Assembly: GCA_013397455.1 (NCBI GenBank)
Contig: VYZB01000380.1
Span: forward strand, 281,744 to 345,743
DNA: 64,000 nt
Direction: 5' to 3'
Source of the DNA: Crotophaga sulcirostris
Lineage: Eukaryota > Chordata > Aves > Cuculiformes > Crotophagidae
Shown here piece by piece: positions 46,733-61,000 of this stretch. How positions within the stretch are numbered: position 1 is the first letter of the stretch; each line of letters opens with the position of its first letter. Under the pieces are notes generated by a model. The model did not search any database. It saw only the letters and a program-made list of their open reading frames with translations, and was not told where the DNA came from. Position numbers and translations under genes: made by a program.

Positions 46733-49700
46733 ACAAAGAGATGACTAGCGCATAGAAAGGTATTTGCTGGTAAGTCTTGGAAAATGCAGGACGGTTTTAC
46801 CTATATGCCAAATCAGACACAAACCAGCTGCTTCAGGAGGCAAATAGCTGTGCTAGCATCACACCACGTTTTGGAGCTAACAAGCTCCAGTCAGAAGATG
46901 GACATATTTCTTTCTTGCATTACCACATCTACTCATCTTCTAAATCAAAGCTGTCTCATCAGATGAGTTCATTCATATCAGTCTGGGAACACATGGAGAA
47001 TTGAGGGCTATGATATGAGTTACATCTCAATTCCCTCTTCTTTCCTCAGAGCAGATAAAGGGCTGATAACAAAATGTAAGTGTGGTGTTTGTGAATGGTC
47101 AATTCATTTATCAGTTGCATCTGCTTTAAGGTTGAAAAAGTTATTTCTTTTTTTGTTTTAAATTTATGAGTTTGACTCACTTTGAAATTTACCTGAATGC
47201 CTCCTGTGTCACGATTTTTAGCTACCAAGTTGACAGCTCATTATATTGATAAGTGTTGATATTTCTAGAGTGTCTGAATTCAGCAAGAAGGATTATGATG
47301 CCAGGGAAGAAAAGACTAAGAAACAAAGGAGAACATGTCAGCCTGCGGGAAGGAGGGTCTGCTAATCCTCTTTGTGGATATCCATACTGCTTTTCAGATA
47401 ACTTGCTTGTAGTAGGAGTGATTTTGTTAAGGAAAATCTAAAAGACAATTTCTCATAAGCAGTGAGTACAGTGAGACATGGAGACATTAAAACTAATCGA
47501 ATAAATATTAAGGAAAGTGCACCAGCTGGACAAAGGTGAGAGACAAAGTAGAGAAGAGATGACCTGCTAGGCTTAATGCTGGTCTGAACCTGCAAAAGTC
47601 ATGTTACTTCTCTGCTCTGCCAAAAATTTCCTGTGTGACCAGATGCAAACTGTCTAAACAAGGTATTACAAGGTGATTACGATTTACAGTTTAACCTTAG
47701 AAAAACATAATCTGTCTGTAAACTTCAGAAGAAATTAGGTGACTAATTAGGAGCAGTTGTCTAAATACCTTTGTGAACATCGTCTCCAGCATCTTTGTGC
47801 CCGACTGCTGAATGCACATTTATACCCCTCAGAGGTATTACAGGAATTAAGACCTTAAAAAATAGGCTGATCAGGAAACATTTTGGGCACACCTATCTCA
47901 AGATGAAATGATGTGCTAGAAGTGCTGATTTTTCTCCATGAATTGTAGTGGGAGACTGTAGATGTCACACTTCAAAGCCTATAATATGCACGCCCAGGTC
48001 AGGGAAGATAAATCCTGGTTTATGAGGTTAAATAATTTCTAGAGGTTAGTATGAAACCTCCATGACATTACTGTCAGAAGATGAGTGGTAAAATAAAACC
48101 TAGTGGTATATAGCTACTGAAAAAGACTCTGTGGTCTCCATGGACATAACTTACAGAAGTCACACAGAAGACTTGAGGGCATCTGTATTTTAAATAGGAT
48201 TTCATCCCCCTTTTTTGTTATTTGAGTATTAATCCTGATAAAATACAATTGCTTAAGCAGAATCCTACCTGACTTTTTCTGTCATAATAAATTGGATTCT
48301 TTTTATTGCATGTCCTGGATAGGGAAATATGTGGGCTGCAGTCTCAATCCAAGTGATGATATGATTGGGCTGTTGCTTTTGTTAGCTTCGTTGAATTGAT
48401 CTTGTTTTCTATATGCAACACACTAAATCAAAATAAAATGCAGGCAGTTCACTTCATGATGAGCCTGACAAGTTAAATTAAGATGGGTGTGTGTGGTTGT
48501 GCCAAGGTTATTATTAGAACATTTGTGATGCCAGAGTATAAGCTTGTTCAAATTTAATACCTAACAGACCCAATTTTACAAGTGTTTTTGGTTGATTTGT
48601 ACAGTTCTCCTCATCATCAGACCTGGTCATAGTTCATTGAGAAAAATGTGCACAAAGTTTTTAGGAAGAATCCTCTCATTATCTATAAAGGGGATGCAAA
48701 AAGCCAGAATAATGGGACAAATGTTATTTTAAATAAAAAAATACTTTAAAATATTTTTTTTGTGGATCTACATTTTTTCAAGTTACCTAGTGGATATACA
48801 CTTAGCCGTTACCCCTCAGTAGTTATACTCTAATAGGTACATGTGTAGATTGTGTGTGCATCTGTATGAAAAACGATATTTTAGACCTGCATACATACTG
48901 TTTCCCACTTTAATGGCCTCTCACAACTTTCTTAGGAGAACAGCGACCTCCTAGTTAGCTGACTGCCGGACTTGTAAATTCAGCCCAGGTTTTGGTAACG
49001 AAATTAAGCTCTACCTAGTCTGCATTAACAGGTTCTACATTTCAGATTGCCAATACTTCCCTGGAGATGCATCAAATACAGAAGATCTGCTAATGACTCT
49101 GGCATTATAATTACCTACACCTTTAGGGCTTATAGAGTTATGGATGTCAAAAATAAACATGCAGAAAAGCCTAACAGAGAAAGGGAAAAGATTTGATAAA
49201 CAATTAGTTGCTATTTTACCATTAAGTCTAAACCACAATGGCACTTCTAGATGAATAGTTTATTCTGAAATTTAGGCTCAACTCCTAGAGCCTTAAGGTC
49301 TGTTGACTATGCCAAGAATGGTTTACCTTTCTATATTCTGTTCTGAGCATTATAGTCTAATACATATTTAGTTTTAGTTACCGAAGCCATTGCTACGGTG
49401 TATTTTTGATAATGACTGGATTTGTCTCCTTTAAATAATTAAAAATGGAATTTGGGACAGCCATTTGACCATTCTCTGCTTATTGTAAGAAATGAGCAGC
49501 AAATGCAACACCTTGAACTTCTTGCATTCTCATATGTAAAACTGAACATAGAGTCAGCCATCTGCTAAAAGATCGTGGAGGCTAGTTAAATAGAAGAAGG
49601 AAAGATATAGAAAGACAAGGATAAATTCTGAATTGCTTCAGTAGAATGTACAAAGAAATTTATGTTACAAAAGCAACATAACTGCTCTAAAATGCCCACC

Positions 49701-51693
49701 CAAAAGATGTAATAAACAAAGTTATCCAGTTTTTCAACAATTTCATAACCATAGAGCAGTGTAAATTACAGATAAACATAGTGACATTCAGGTACTCTAC
49801 AAATAGACTTGGACACTACATCTGGGGAAAAAAGTAAAATATCTTAGTCCCATCTATTTCTACTCATTTTTAGCCAATTTTTTGTTTTGTGTTTTTAAGA
49901 AGTAAGTCCTTTTATGTCTGAACAAAAAAAGAAAGAAATGTACGTAAGAATCAGGGCATATTTTTAAAAATCAGGTCTTAGGAGCATAAGCACTTATAAG
50001 AGAATTCGTTATACTTTATTTTTCCTTGTAAACCTTACTGATCAGAAAGGATCTCTGTAGGAACCAGAGGAATTTTACAAAAACCAGACACTTCTGTTTC
50101 CCTGGTATCCCACTCTTCATAATGCCAAGAAGTTTTAAAAATATGTATATACTCTTTGCCTAAGATAACACTGTTTATTTCACCCTGACAAAAATCTAAG
50201 AACTGTTTTCTCATCTAAAAGGATTAGTGAAATCTGTGAGTTAGAATCAGTAGAGAGATCTATAGCAATATGCTCAGATGAAATACTGTGCAGTTTCCTA
50301 TTATTTTATTTCTCTATCTCCCCTCCCTCCCTCTCTCTCCTTCTATCAGAAAGGTAGTACTGCTCATAAGCTTTCCTAGGAAATATTTATATATTAGCAG
50401 AGGTAAGAGGCAGATACTGTAAATGGTGTTTCTACCAATTGTGCTATCAATCTATATGCTATCAGTGTATTTTGGCTAAACTGTACTGCAGCTGGAAACC
50501 CTCAGATCCTGCACACTTGCCACATTGTAGTAATGTCATACACACATACATACAAAATACAGGTACACACACATGCACAGACATGCATATATTCTCATGT
50601 ATATGCACACTGAAATAAGGGCCATGGCTCATATGTTCTATTAGGTCTTTTTACTGATCGTAAATCATTTTATTATGAGCCTTTTTGCTTCAATGTTATG
50701 AAATGGAGCCAAAAGCTTTTTATCATAATGTGTTGTGACTTAAGGCAAAGATGAAAAAGAATGTTCATCTGGGGGAAAATTTGTGAGGATCAAACAAGAA
50801 GTGCTTTCATAAATCTACTCTCATGTGTTAGGTTGAAGACAACAAGTTAAAAGTCTTGTTCATGTGTAACAAGACAATCTTTCGCAAATATAAACATGGC
50901 ATAACTTCATTATTAAATGGTGATATTAAGCAGAAGAAGTAAACAGTACCAAAAATAAACATATTCCAGGGATGATGAATATAACCATAGTGAGACAGAA
51001 ACAATCATAGGATAATGCTTGTGTGCTGGCCTCTGTCATGAAATGTATAGTGCTTGCTTCACTCTGCTGAAGGAAGCTGGAAAGGGAAGGCTGGTGAAGG
51101 CTTTGCCCTGTGCAGGGGGAGATGAAGCACAGTAGCAGTGAAGTGCCAAGTGTGAGCATAACAAGCCACTCTTTCCTGAATACCAAAACCATTCACCTCA
51201 AAACAGACATGCTGATAGATAAACAGTTAAAACATTCAATGAAAAAAAGAAAATTAAGTTCAAAGAACTGATTTCCTCAAGTCTGCCATCAAATCAAGTG
51301 GAGCTCCTTACTGCTAGATTTACATTTAACTTCCTAAAAAATAATATGGAAAACACCTGGAAATGTTGATCTTGTGCTCAAAGTGACTTAAAACTCAGGT
51401 TATTCAATGTCAATTGAATATTGTTCATGGTTTGAAATGAAAAAATATTACTGAAATATATTTATTAATCTATTTATTTTACTGAAAGTTTATGACTTAG
51501 AGGAAAATATTGAATAATAAAAATAGTAAGCTTGTTTAGAGAAAACAATGTGTGGAAGATCATGATGAGTAGATGAGGAATATCTGTCTTGATATCAGTG
51601 CCTTCTATAGTCTATTGAATATCAAAATTCCCTCCATAACTCTCAGCAAGACCTAGAAAGATCTTTCTGCAACTTATTTACCTCTTACAATAA
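46733..51693. other. Intergenic stretch without recognisable genes
   Basis: About 5 kb of AT-rich sequence. It has a CT-rich run at about 50313-50345 and a CA/CATA-rich run at about 50540-50610. No CR1, LTR or exon-like frame is recognised. Confidence 0.6.
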
Positions 51694-51969
51694 GCGCAGC
51701 GTACTTGTGTGCCTCCTGTCACAGTACAGAGGAAAAATAGCTGTAATGGGGAGTGTACCTCTGTGTCAAAATATGTTGGAGTCACCATTGCCTCAGGCCA
51801 TTCTAGTTACAAGACTGTTGTTTCAAGACACAAAGGAGAATTTGGAAATGCTCATGAGGTAAGACAGCTTACTGACAAAGTAAAAATAATGAAGAAAAGA
51901 GGCAGCATCTCACATGAAAGCTTTTTAAAGTACATTGAGAGATTAAGTCCAGAAAACAGGTTGTTATAA
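51694..51969 (+). CDS. Unidentified exon-like open frame
   Basis: I do not recognise this frame, and it may not be a gene. It is open from 51694 to TAA at 51967-51969 with no upstream in-frame ATG. A fair 3' splice site lies inside it ('gtgtgcctcctgtcacag', AG at 51723-51724). The predicted residues are mixed and charged, unlike the low-complexity frames elsewhere: YVGVTIASGHSSYKTVVSRH, then KGEFGNAHEVRQLTDKVKIM, then a Lys/Arg-rich segment and ESFLKYIERLSPENRLL, which could be helical. A good donor (GAG then GTAAGA) sits at 51856-51864, so it could also be an internal exon of 134 bases. An AATAAA lies about 100 bases after the stop. No domain is evident. Alternatives are a decayed transposon frame, a lineage-specific transcript or chance. 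Confidence 0.25.
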   Translation, partial: AQRTCVPPVTVQRKNSCNGECTSVSKYVGVTIASGHSSYKTVVSRHKGEFGNAHEVRQLTDKVKIMKKRGSISHESFLKYIERLSPENRLL

Positions 51970-52090
51970 TAACTGGAAGTTTGAGAATGCTTGACTGACT
52001 TGGATTGTGTAGATTATATTTTGTCTATTTGACTTTTAATGTTTACTTTAATTTTAAAAGAGTTAAATAAATTGTCATTGTTTAGTGACT
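51970..52090 (+). other. Possible 3' UTR and poly(A) signal after the 51.7-kb open frame
   Basis: AATAAA at 52066-52071 is followed by a GT-rich stretch (about 52075-52105), and a second AATAAA lies about 40 bases further on. The spacing would suit a short 3' UTR if the upstream frame is a real terminal exon. Confidence 0.25.
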
Positions 52091-55000
52091 GAGAGTCTGT
52101 TGATTGCAATAAATCAAAACCACTGGGTTTAGGATAAACATGTATAGCATGCCTTATTTACAGGCAGAAGACTAAGATCCAACATTTTTAAATGGCCTAG
52201 CTCACAGCTAAGGAGTAGTTTCAGAATAATTTCCAATCAGCCCTTTCAGATGCAGAAGGCAGATTGTTGCTTTTTATAGATGTGCTTATGTATAAATTCT
52301 CTCAGCTTACTTCCTTAGTGCTCAAGGTAGATATGGCTGCAAGGAAAATGGAAGGATAGTTCCATAAAAAAGCAGAAAAGCACTGATGAGTTAGGATGTT
52401 TCAGAGTAATATCGTTAATGGATGTTGACAGCTTTTTTTTGTGGCTGTGGCTAATGTGAACATAATTCATTTACCAAATAAGAAGGCTTTTTGATGAGTT
52501 GGTTCAGCATTTCTTCAAGTCACAGTCTTTACAGTGTTTTAAGTTTAGTTTTGGATCCATGGACACTTAAAGAAACGTATTTATCACTGCAAACTGGAGG
52601 AGAGTACAAATAATCTGCACTTTGTCCCTTCTGGCTCTAGAAAAGAAGTTTTAAGAATGAGTAAAAATATACTCCCTGTCTCCTCTGCTTCCGTGTTCAA
52701 GACTCCTATCTACATTCTCACACATGTTATCAATCACTCCACATCCATCTTAATAGAGTCAAACTTCACTCTCTTGCCTTTCAGCACCATGCATACTCTA
52801 CATATTCCTGTAGGTCATCAACTTTCCTAACTATCTTGGAGCTTAAAACTTTCAACTGAAATAAACTTAATCAAACAATGGTCCCAACAACCATAGCCAG
52901 GCACAATTTCTTAAAGTACTTTTCTTTTTATTAGAAAACAATAAATGGTGTCAGGGTTGTACATATTTTTTGAAAAAATTGGCAGAGATGTCACCTTCCT
53001 AGGTCCAGAGGAGTTTTCTAACAAGTATATCTTGCTCCCTTCTTCAATATGTCTGAGCTGATTTATATATAACATTGTGCCTGAAGCATTTCAGAAACTT
53101 AAGGCCTCTTGTGTTAACTGCTATTCTTTGAATTGCATTGTTCACATCATGCCACTACAAGCAACAATGTCATACCTAAAAGAGAAATCTTTTGAATAGA
53201 AGTATGAGAGAGGCCAAATGTCTGAAAATGTATTTTTTTTAAAATTGTGAGATTTAACCAGAATATCCTCCTTGATCCTGCAAGTATTTTACTATTCAGG
53301 CTACAAGAGGAAGTGCATCTTCTATTCCATCTATTATTCCTTGAATGAACTACTCCCAGACATACTTGATTTTGGATGAGTGCATCCCCCTTTAAACAAA
53401 TAATGTCAGATGTGCAGGCACCAGTTTGATCCCAAGATTTGCTGTAATCCCAATCGAAACTAAAACCAAAGATCCAGAACAAGCTATTTACTTTATAAAA
53501 GCAGCAACTGTCTGTTTCTTCACACCTTCCAGGGGCTGTCTGGGCCACCCAGATGAAACAGTCACAAATCAAAATGGAACTCCCATCATGCTGTTAAACA
53601 CTCCCCAAAGATAAGGGAAACAGGCCTGTAACATCGATTATCTCACCAGTAAGAGACAGCAATGGAGTTTCACAGTATCTTGTTCTTTTGACAGTTTGTG
53701 TTAAAATAAAACAGGTTACAGGACAAAGAAATCCAAATGATAAAAAACAGTCAAATCTGTGTAGCTGTTGTGCACAAATATAGTGTAGATGTGACTATAG
53801 CAAAGTGAAAATGAACCGATTCTGAGACTGGTTATTGACAGATAAATGCATTTAGCATTGGTGATGGAATTCAATTGCAGAGAAAATCACTGAACTCTTT
53901 TTGGGGAGATTTGGGCTACACATGAATTTGTATTGTTTTCCCAGGACTGCTTTTGGAAAATGGAAAATACCTCTACTCTTTCTCCATGAATTAGAAATAC
54001 CTCTCCCAGTCCTTTTCTTTGGAATGTTTTAAGATAAATCAATTGATGTAATTTGCTTGAGAGCCAAGCATGAATGTCAAGAAAAGAGCTTAAATGGGTG
54101 GGCTAATTAGCACAGCTTGCCCATCCTTTCATTAGGTCAAGGATGTGTTTTGTGATTCTCTAATACAGCTGGAAAATCCTTCCTGCATCACCTTAGAAAA
54201 ATTATCCATTTAGCCCTTCTCCCTGCTATATACCTGCTTCTTCTCTTCCTATCACAACCAGTATTCCAGCATACAGTATGAGTTTCAGCTCTGGCTCTAA
54301 ATTACAGTAATTTTATCTTGTGTTCCTTGGATCAATGGGCTGGATATGCAAAAGTTTCATAAGGCTGCTGTGAACAACATAAATTATCCTTCTGCTTTAT
54401 TTAAAATAATTTAGAAATAGGAAGTATGACAAAGTGAGACAATACTCTATGGGTTGACCTTTTCTATTTGTTTCCATCATGTATATAGCATGCATTGTTG
54501 TATGTGCTGAGAAATGACATAATCATTTCTTGATAATAACAATCCACATTATTGTTGTAGGATATAATAAGCAAATTTCAGATTATTTGGACAGTAATAT
54601 ACCTACTTATACAACTTGTTGGTTTGTGCATGCATTTATACATGCAGTGGTGTTAATAGTATTTCACATTTCCTGTGAGAATTAGCCAATAAAATAGTGG
54701 GCATTGTTACTTTTAAAACTATGTTTTATAGTCTTTCTTTCAGTAGCAACATTGCTATCCTCTAGTAATAGAAGTATCCAACAGTATCCTGTAGTGTACA
54801 GCAGCAGTAGCAGTAACTAATACTGGATATGTAAGAAGTAACAAATTAACAAGTGTTGCAAGGAAAATAGTTAAGAAACTAATCCTTTATGTCTGTTTAT
54901 CCAGATGAGCATAAACTCATGATGAAAAATTCAAAAATTAATATTGCATGTTTTATTTTAGCTTTTCTTTAACAAAAAATGTCCAAACAAATGAGGCAAA

Positions 55001-58000
55001 AGTAAATTCTAGCTCTTCTCATCATGTGCAAAAACTAGAAAACAGTATTTTTTATGAACTTAAGGTTCAGAAAACACAAAGAAAATAAAAAGAATCCAAA
55101 CATTTTCATTAGAGAAAGGTTTCTATACTGGGGATTTTTTGAATTCTCAACATTGTTAGTGACGCTTCAAAACAGCAGTTGACACCAATGCGCTTCTTTT
55201 AATTGCAATTTAAATAATTTAATGTACAAGAACTAATGCCTAAATTGCAAGGTTCTGTCATAACTGGAATAGTTTACCTCTATTTGTCTTCAGTATAGCA
55301 GCGTGAAAGGTCCCTTTGCATGATATTTTCATATAATGAGTAAAATTAATCTATTAAGAAGAGAATAATAATGATGCCAAAAGGGATGTGACATTTCTTA
55401 GAAACACTGTTACGTCTTCACATTTTGATCTTTAATAGCTGAAGGAATTTAATCTGAAATAATTTTTTGTTGCCAGTTGTGGCTGTGGCTGTAAGTGACG
55501 ACTTTGGCTGGTCTCTGGCTTCATTCAAACTTCTAACTGGTACTCTTTCCCTTTCCTCTCTGGTGTAGCACTAGCAACGTTTCTTTCAAAAGAAGATAAT
55601 TTGACGCTGCAGATCTGGCTGGAGGCCTGCTGCGCAGACTTTCTACACATTTGTTCTCACTTGTCAGAGTGATTCTTACCATTCACATTCAAAGTCTCAG
55701 CAATCTACATGGCCTCGTATGTCACAGCTCGGTGTTCCCAGGCATGGTTATAAGAATCATATATGAAGAACAACCTTCCTTACTTTTTGTTAAATAATAT
55801 GATAACACCACAATTTTTTTTTTTTTTTATTTTTTTTTTTGCCCTGGGGAGGCTTTCATAAACTTCCTATCAGTGTTTCTAAGTCTGCATAACACTAGAC
55901 AGCCGTGTGGCTCTCCACTTTCAATGTGATTTTGAAGGCAGGCTCTGGAAAGTTGATAACATATTTCACGACCTTCGTGTCTGGAAGCAGTTTCCCTTGA
56001 TTGAAGTCAAATAAGTTCAGCTAAGTTGGAGTGTGTTGTAAATATTTATCTGGCAGTCTGACATATAAAGTTGTTCTGAAATTACAAAGTACATTCCTGT
56101 CTTTCATGTATTATTACCACTTTTTTCAATACACTTGTGAGTGATATTATTTAGAGAACTTTCTATAAGTGACTTATCATTGCTTGTTAAAGTTCTCACA
56201 CTCTGTTGTATAGTCATTTTTTTAGGATGGTAGCTCTTGAGTTGTATCACTTCCCTATCTTTTAAAACATAAATGTGAGATTATTTTAGAAGTGCAACAA
56301 GAATGTATGCAGTGAGGTAAGCATGGTTGGCATATTTAATTTTAAAATCTGGTTTTGTGGCACTTATTTCCACACAGGGTTCCAGATGCTTTCTATTGCT
56401 GGCAAATCTATGGTGTTGACAACTTCTCTAATCATTAGGTCATTTGTCATTACCTATCAAATAATTATATATAAAGCAATGCTTCTGGGTAGAAATTCTT
56501 TCCCAGAGATAGAATTAATTCAGCTCCAACTTCTCCTACATTTCCAAGTTTTTATACACTTATCTTCTAAAATGAATTTTGTGTTATACAAGGTGCTACA
56601 TCTGAAATATGCACTTTTTCCTTATGTGGGTACAAGACAGGTTCAATAAAGTCAGTGTTACGATGAATTGTCCACTGCTGCTGAGCTCTCAGTTGGAGTC
56701 CTTTCAAGTCCAAACATAGTTTTGATTCTAAGTGGATTTTGCAAGGCTTCTCAATGTGCTTAAATGTGAGCTGTTTCAGTTTGAGAATAGATTTCATGAG
56801 AAGAGGGAGGAAGGGAATCGAGGTAGCAAATCAGCTAATTTCAGCAAAGACTTCCAATTTGCACCTGTTTCTGTGAAAACAGTCAGTCTTGGATTGAACT
56901 AGCTACGGCACAGCTTCCCTGCCACCTTGTTTTTTCAAAGCCAGAAGCTATTAAAGCCTCTCAAATGCACATTACAAAATCTTTGCCACTGAGAGCTATT
57001 AGGATGCAGTTACTGAACGCAATGTACAGTTCCTCTGAATGTTGTAACTGGAGATAGTTACATAACATGTTTAAAACTTATTAAAATATTGCCAGATACC
57101 TCTAAGACAATTTAAGGACCATGTTTCTGGAGAAAAGAAAGTAATGATTGTTTTACAGTAACTCTATGTGCAAAAAAATTAGGACTTTCCTTTGCTCCTT
57201 TGATTTTAGACTGAGAAGGAATTAAATAGGTACAGAAATAAATTAGTTTGCTAACAACTATTTGGAAAAACAAAATAGATAATTGCTTGAAATGGTTGGG
57301 AGGACTGGTGACTGATCGCAAAGCCCAGAGACTAGGAATAAAATAGCTATTTAAAAAAATAGTTCCGTTTAACAGCAGTAAAATAGGCACTTCTGAGATA
57401 ACATCAAAATATTCAATATTCTAGACTGATGAATAATAGTGCAATCTGATGTTTTACACACTATATTGCAGGTCTTTGCTATTCTGGATTCTTAGGCATG
57501 CCAAAAAATCCCTTAAGAAAACCACCTGCTGGTAAATATGTAATTAGACTGTTTTGACCATGTAAAAGAGATTGCCTTTGAAAGGATGCAAGGTTCACTA
57601 AATAATCTGGCTGTTTCCCTAGCTGACTACAGTCTTTTGGGAAATTTACAAGAAAATCATGGTTTGAAGAATAAAAAATAATTGTTGTACCTATTTATGC
57701 ATTTAATTTCTAAAACTTAAATGAAAATCACAGCTTTTCAGCATTGGTACAAATTACCACTTTTTTGTATTTTGGATGCAAGTTTAGTAAAGCACTTGAG
57801 TCTTCACGGAAGCATGTTTTCGGGAATATTGCTGCTAAAAACCTTAAACTCTTAAAAAGAAAACAATATGACCTGTTGTTATGGTTTTATAAAAAGTTGT
57901 GCATTGTCAGGGTGGCAACTCACTCCTGTCTGTGCAAAAAGGATCCCAGTATTGACATTGTTCTCCACCCAGGGTTTTTGTGTTTCGATGGGGTAAAGCA

Positions 58001-61000
58001 TACCTGATCAACTTACTTGCATTGAAAGAAAAATGTGTGTGTGGAACAGACTGCCATTTGACTCAGCTAAGGGCAAACCATGAGTATGACCCTGCTAGAC
58101 ATGCAGCCTCATACAAAAGGGAGTTGAAAATTTACCCTCTACCATACATGATAAAGGAATTCAACATGATACTGATTTAGTATGTTGTTGTAGATTCACT
58201 TTTCATGAAGGTATTGTTCACTTATGTGAACATAATCACATTACCAAGACCACAAACTGAATGGCTTGTATTGACTTTGTACCCAACAGAGATGTGATAT
58301 AGTTAAAGGTATGTGTATAGTTAAACGTTAAAACTGAGGATTTAAAACTAAGGGCTTGGTGTTCTCTTCTCGGTGCTGTCACAGTACTGATATGGCATCT
58401 TTGACTCGTCAGTAAACCTCTCTATGCTTTTCCTATACTTTTTGTTTCCAAGTTAGACTGAGATGTTATTTCTATTGCTGTGTTTATAAAATGTTTTGCA
58501 ACACTTGAGAGGGAAAATGAGCATTACGAGTATAAGTTTATAAAGTTATTATTATATTTATGCAGTTCTATACATTTATTTCAATCAATGAAAAGCCTTA
58601 CAGCATAGCACTATATATTTTTAGCTAGGCAAGTAGTTACCATATTACTGGTAGGGTATGCTTATTGCAATGATTCATATGTAATTCAGTGAAAATATCT
58701 GATGCTGTTTTTTGTCAAAAGCAGATTATGGACAAGATAGAGCCAGTTTCATCCAAATGGTTGATTTCTGTATTCCAAAACCTAAGCTTTTCATACAGTG
58801 GTGGTGAAGACTAATGCAATAGGTGGCTTTCTTGACTGCTATTATGTCACCACTACAGTATTAACAGTATTTCATTTTAATCACTTTGCAAAAGTGTAAC
58901 ACAGAAGGTACATCCAATAAACATACCCTTTGTTTGCATTGGGACATATTGGCACTACTATGAAATTATTTTGTTTACTTCAAGTAGACTTTGAAGTTCA
59001 AATATTTTTCGTAAGCAGAGTAAGATTTGTTCAAGATTCGTTACAGGAAGAGCGTTTAACAGTACAACATTTTTGTTTCCGTCGCTTAGGATCTCTGCAC
59101 TTTGTCTGATGCTGAGATTACAAGCCTTTGGAATCCTTTTCAATGTAAGCGTAATCCTTTCTGGAGCACTCTTTTTCAAAACTAGGTAATACACTGGTTT
59201 ATATACATATTCTACTGTTTAAAGTAATATTTTATGATTTTTACTCCTACTGGTCTTTTAGTAAAATAATTATACTGTTAAAGATGAGATTATAGAGAAC
59301 ACTTAAACAAAGGCATCAATTTGAGTGCTCAAGAAAGAATTCAAGGTAATTTTTTATCTACTTGAATATCAATCTCTCTATTCTAAGAGAGTTTGAGTTT
59401 TTGCAGAAATACAGAATTACATTTTTTCTTACAGTGTGCTTCTGCTATATCGCCGTTTGCTATCCGTGCATTTACTGTTGTAGTCATTGCATTAGCATGT
59501 CCTGGTTAAACATTCTTGTTACACATCAGTGGTTGTAATGTACTCCATTCTTGTTGCATGCAGCACAGAATTGCCCTATTCTTAAAGGGGAAATTAAAGG
59601 AAGCAAAGAAACAAGCAGACTCAATTGCTTATTAAGTTGAAATTTTGAAACGCCTTCACATTAGTAACAGAAGAGGTCAAAATTTACCTCAGAGATTATG
59701 CCACTGTTTTCAAATGTGTGATCTAGTGCTTCCTCCTGTCAGTAGCGCTCCTGTAAACTATAGACTTGACTTTTTCTGAGCAAACTTCTTTCATCTTGCA
59801 TAACAAATGCAACCAGCATTAAATACAGCAATATGTTTGTATTACTCTATTGAAAAGAAGGATACTGTTCTTATCATCTCATTTCTGTTTATATGCTAAG
59901 CTACCCAGTATTTCTATTCCCATAAACACCTCCTGATATAAAATGTTCTTCACAGAGATCTAGTAAAAATAAATTAACATCTTCAAGATTTTATGTAAAT
60001 TCACTAATGTTTTATTCATGTCTCTGGCCCTCAGCACTGGAAGGGTAATCAGTTATGAAGACTGTATGGTGCTCTTCGGTTTCTTAACCCCTTCAAAACA
60101 TATTCTACCTTAAAATCAACAGGTTTGTTACATTTTGGAATGTCAGAGATCTGAGATTTGTAGAAATGTAGGTGGAGACTCAATTCCAGTAGAAGAAAAC
60201 ATAATCTATCTTCTCTCTGTACTTTCTGAGAACCTGTCCCAGCTGGATCTTGGCATCATTAAAGATATCCATCACTACTAACTATGCTTGTCTTGAAACA
60301 ACACACTGATCTACCTATTTTAGAAGCCTTGATTTAAGCATTTCCACTTAATCACCACACCAGTCACCATATATAGAGTCACATATGTACTCCCAGAGAT
60401 ACACTTTGTAATCTGATTCGTGCTGCAAGCTGATAGAAGTGGATATGACTGTGTGCCTCTCCATGAGCATCTCAGGGGGGCTGGCCTGAGCAGGTTTTTC
60501 CAGACACAGTGAATGTTGCCGTGAACTTCACAATTATTACTCAAAAAAAAATACAGACTCTGGCTGTCACCCAAAATATAGCAGTTTAGTCCTGATGACT
60601 GATGTTCTGGTAGCAAACTGTGCATACGAAGTTTTGATTTACTGTGATTGTGGTATGTCCCTTTCATCGGCTTTTTCCTCCTTTTCAAGGAGCTTACAGG
60701 TATGCTTCTCTCTAGACTCCAACAGTGTAGCTGTGAGCTGGAGAGACATATGCATATAATTAATCAGTGGATGAAGAGAAATCAGTGCCCCATTTTCATT
60801 ATTTTGCGGTGATTAAAATTTCCTAGTTATTCATATAAGGCATGGCTGTGAGTTGCATAGAAAATTCAACATCTGGATAGCAATGGGGATAACTGAGTGG
60901 GGATGAAGTTTTTGGGGGAACTTTTTCTAAAAATCTTTTTATACAAAATGAAAACTGGGGTTATCCTTTACAACAATAGAGGGCTGTGGGATTAGACTTT

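Noticed and set aside
53147..53572. 141-codon minus-strand open frame, among the longest outside repeats
   Set aside because: No domain, Cys/Ser/Trp-rich chance composition, no splice or promoter signals I trust; expected by chance in 64 kb when non-ATG starts are allowed.
55814..55840. Poly-T run as the tail of a minus-strand processed retrocopy
   Set aside because: No gene-like sequence or target duplication next to it, and processed retrocopies are rare in birds.
60320..60688. 122-codon minus-strand open frame
   Set aside because: No recognisable motif and no exon-type borders; treated as chance.
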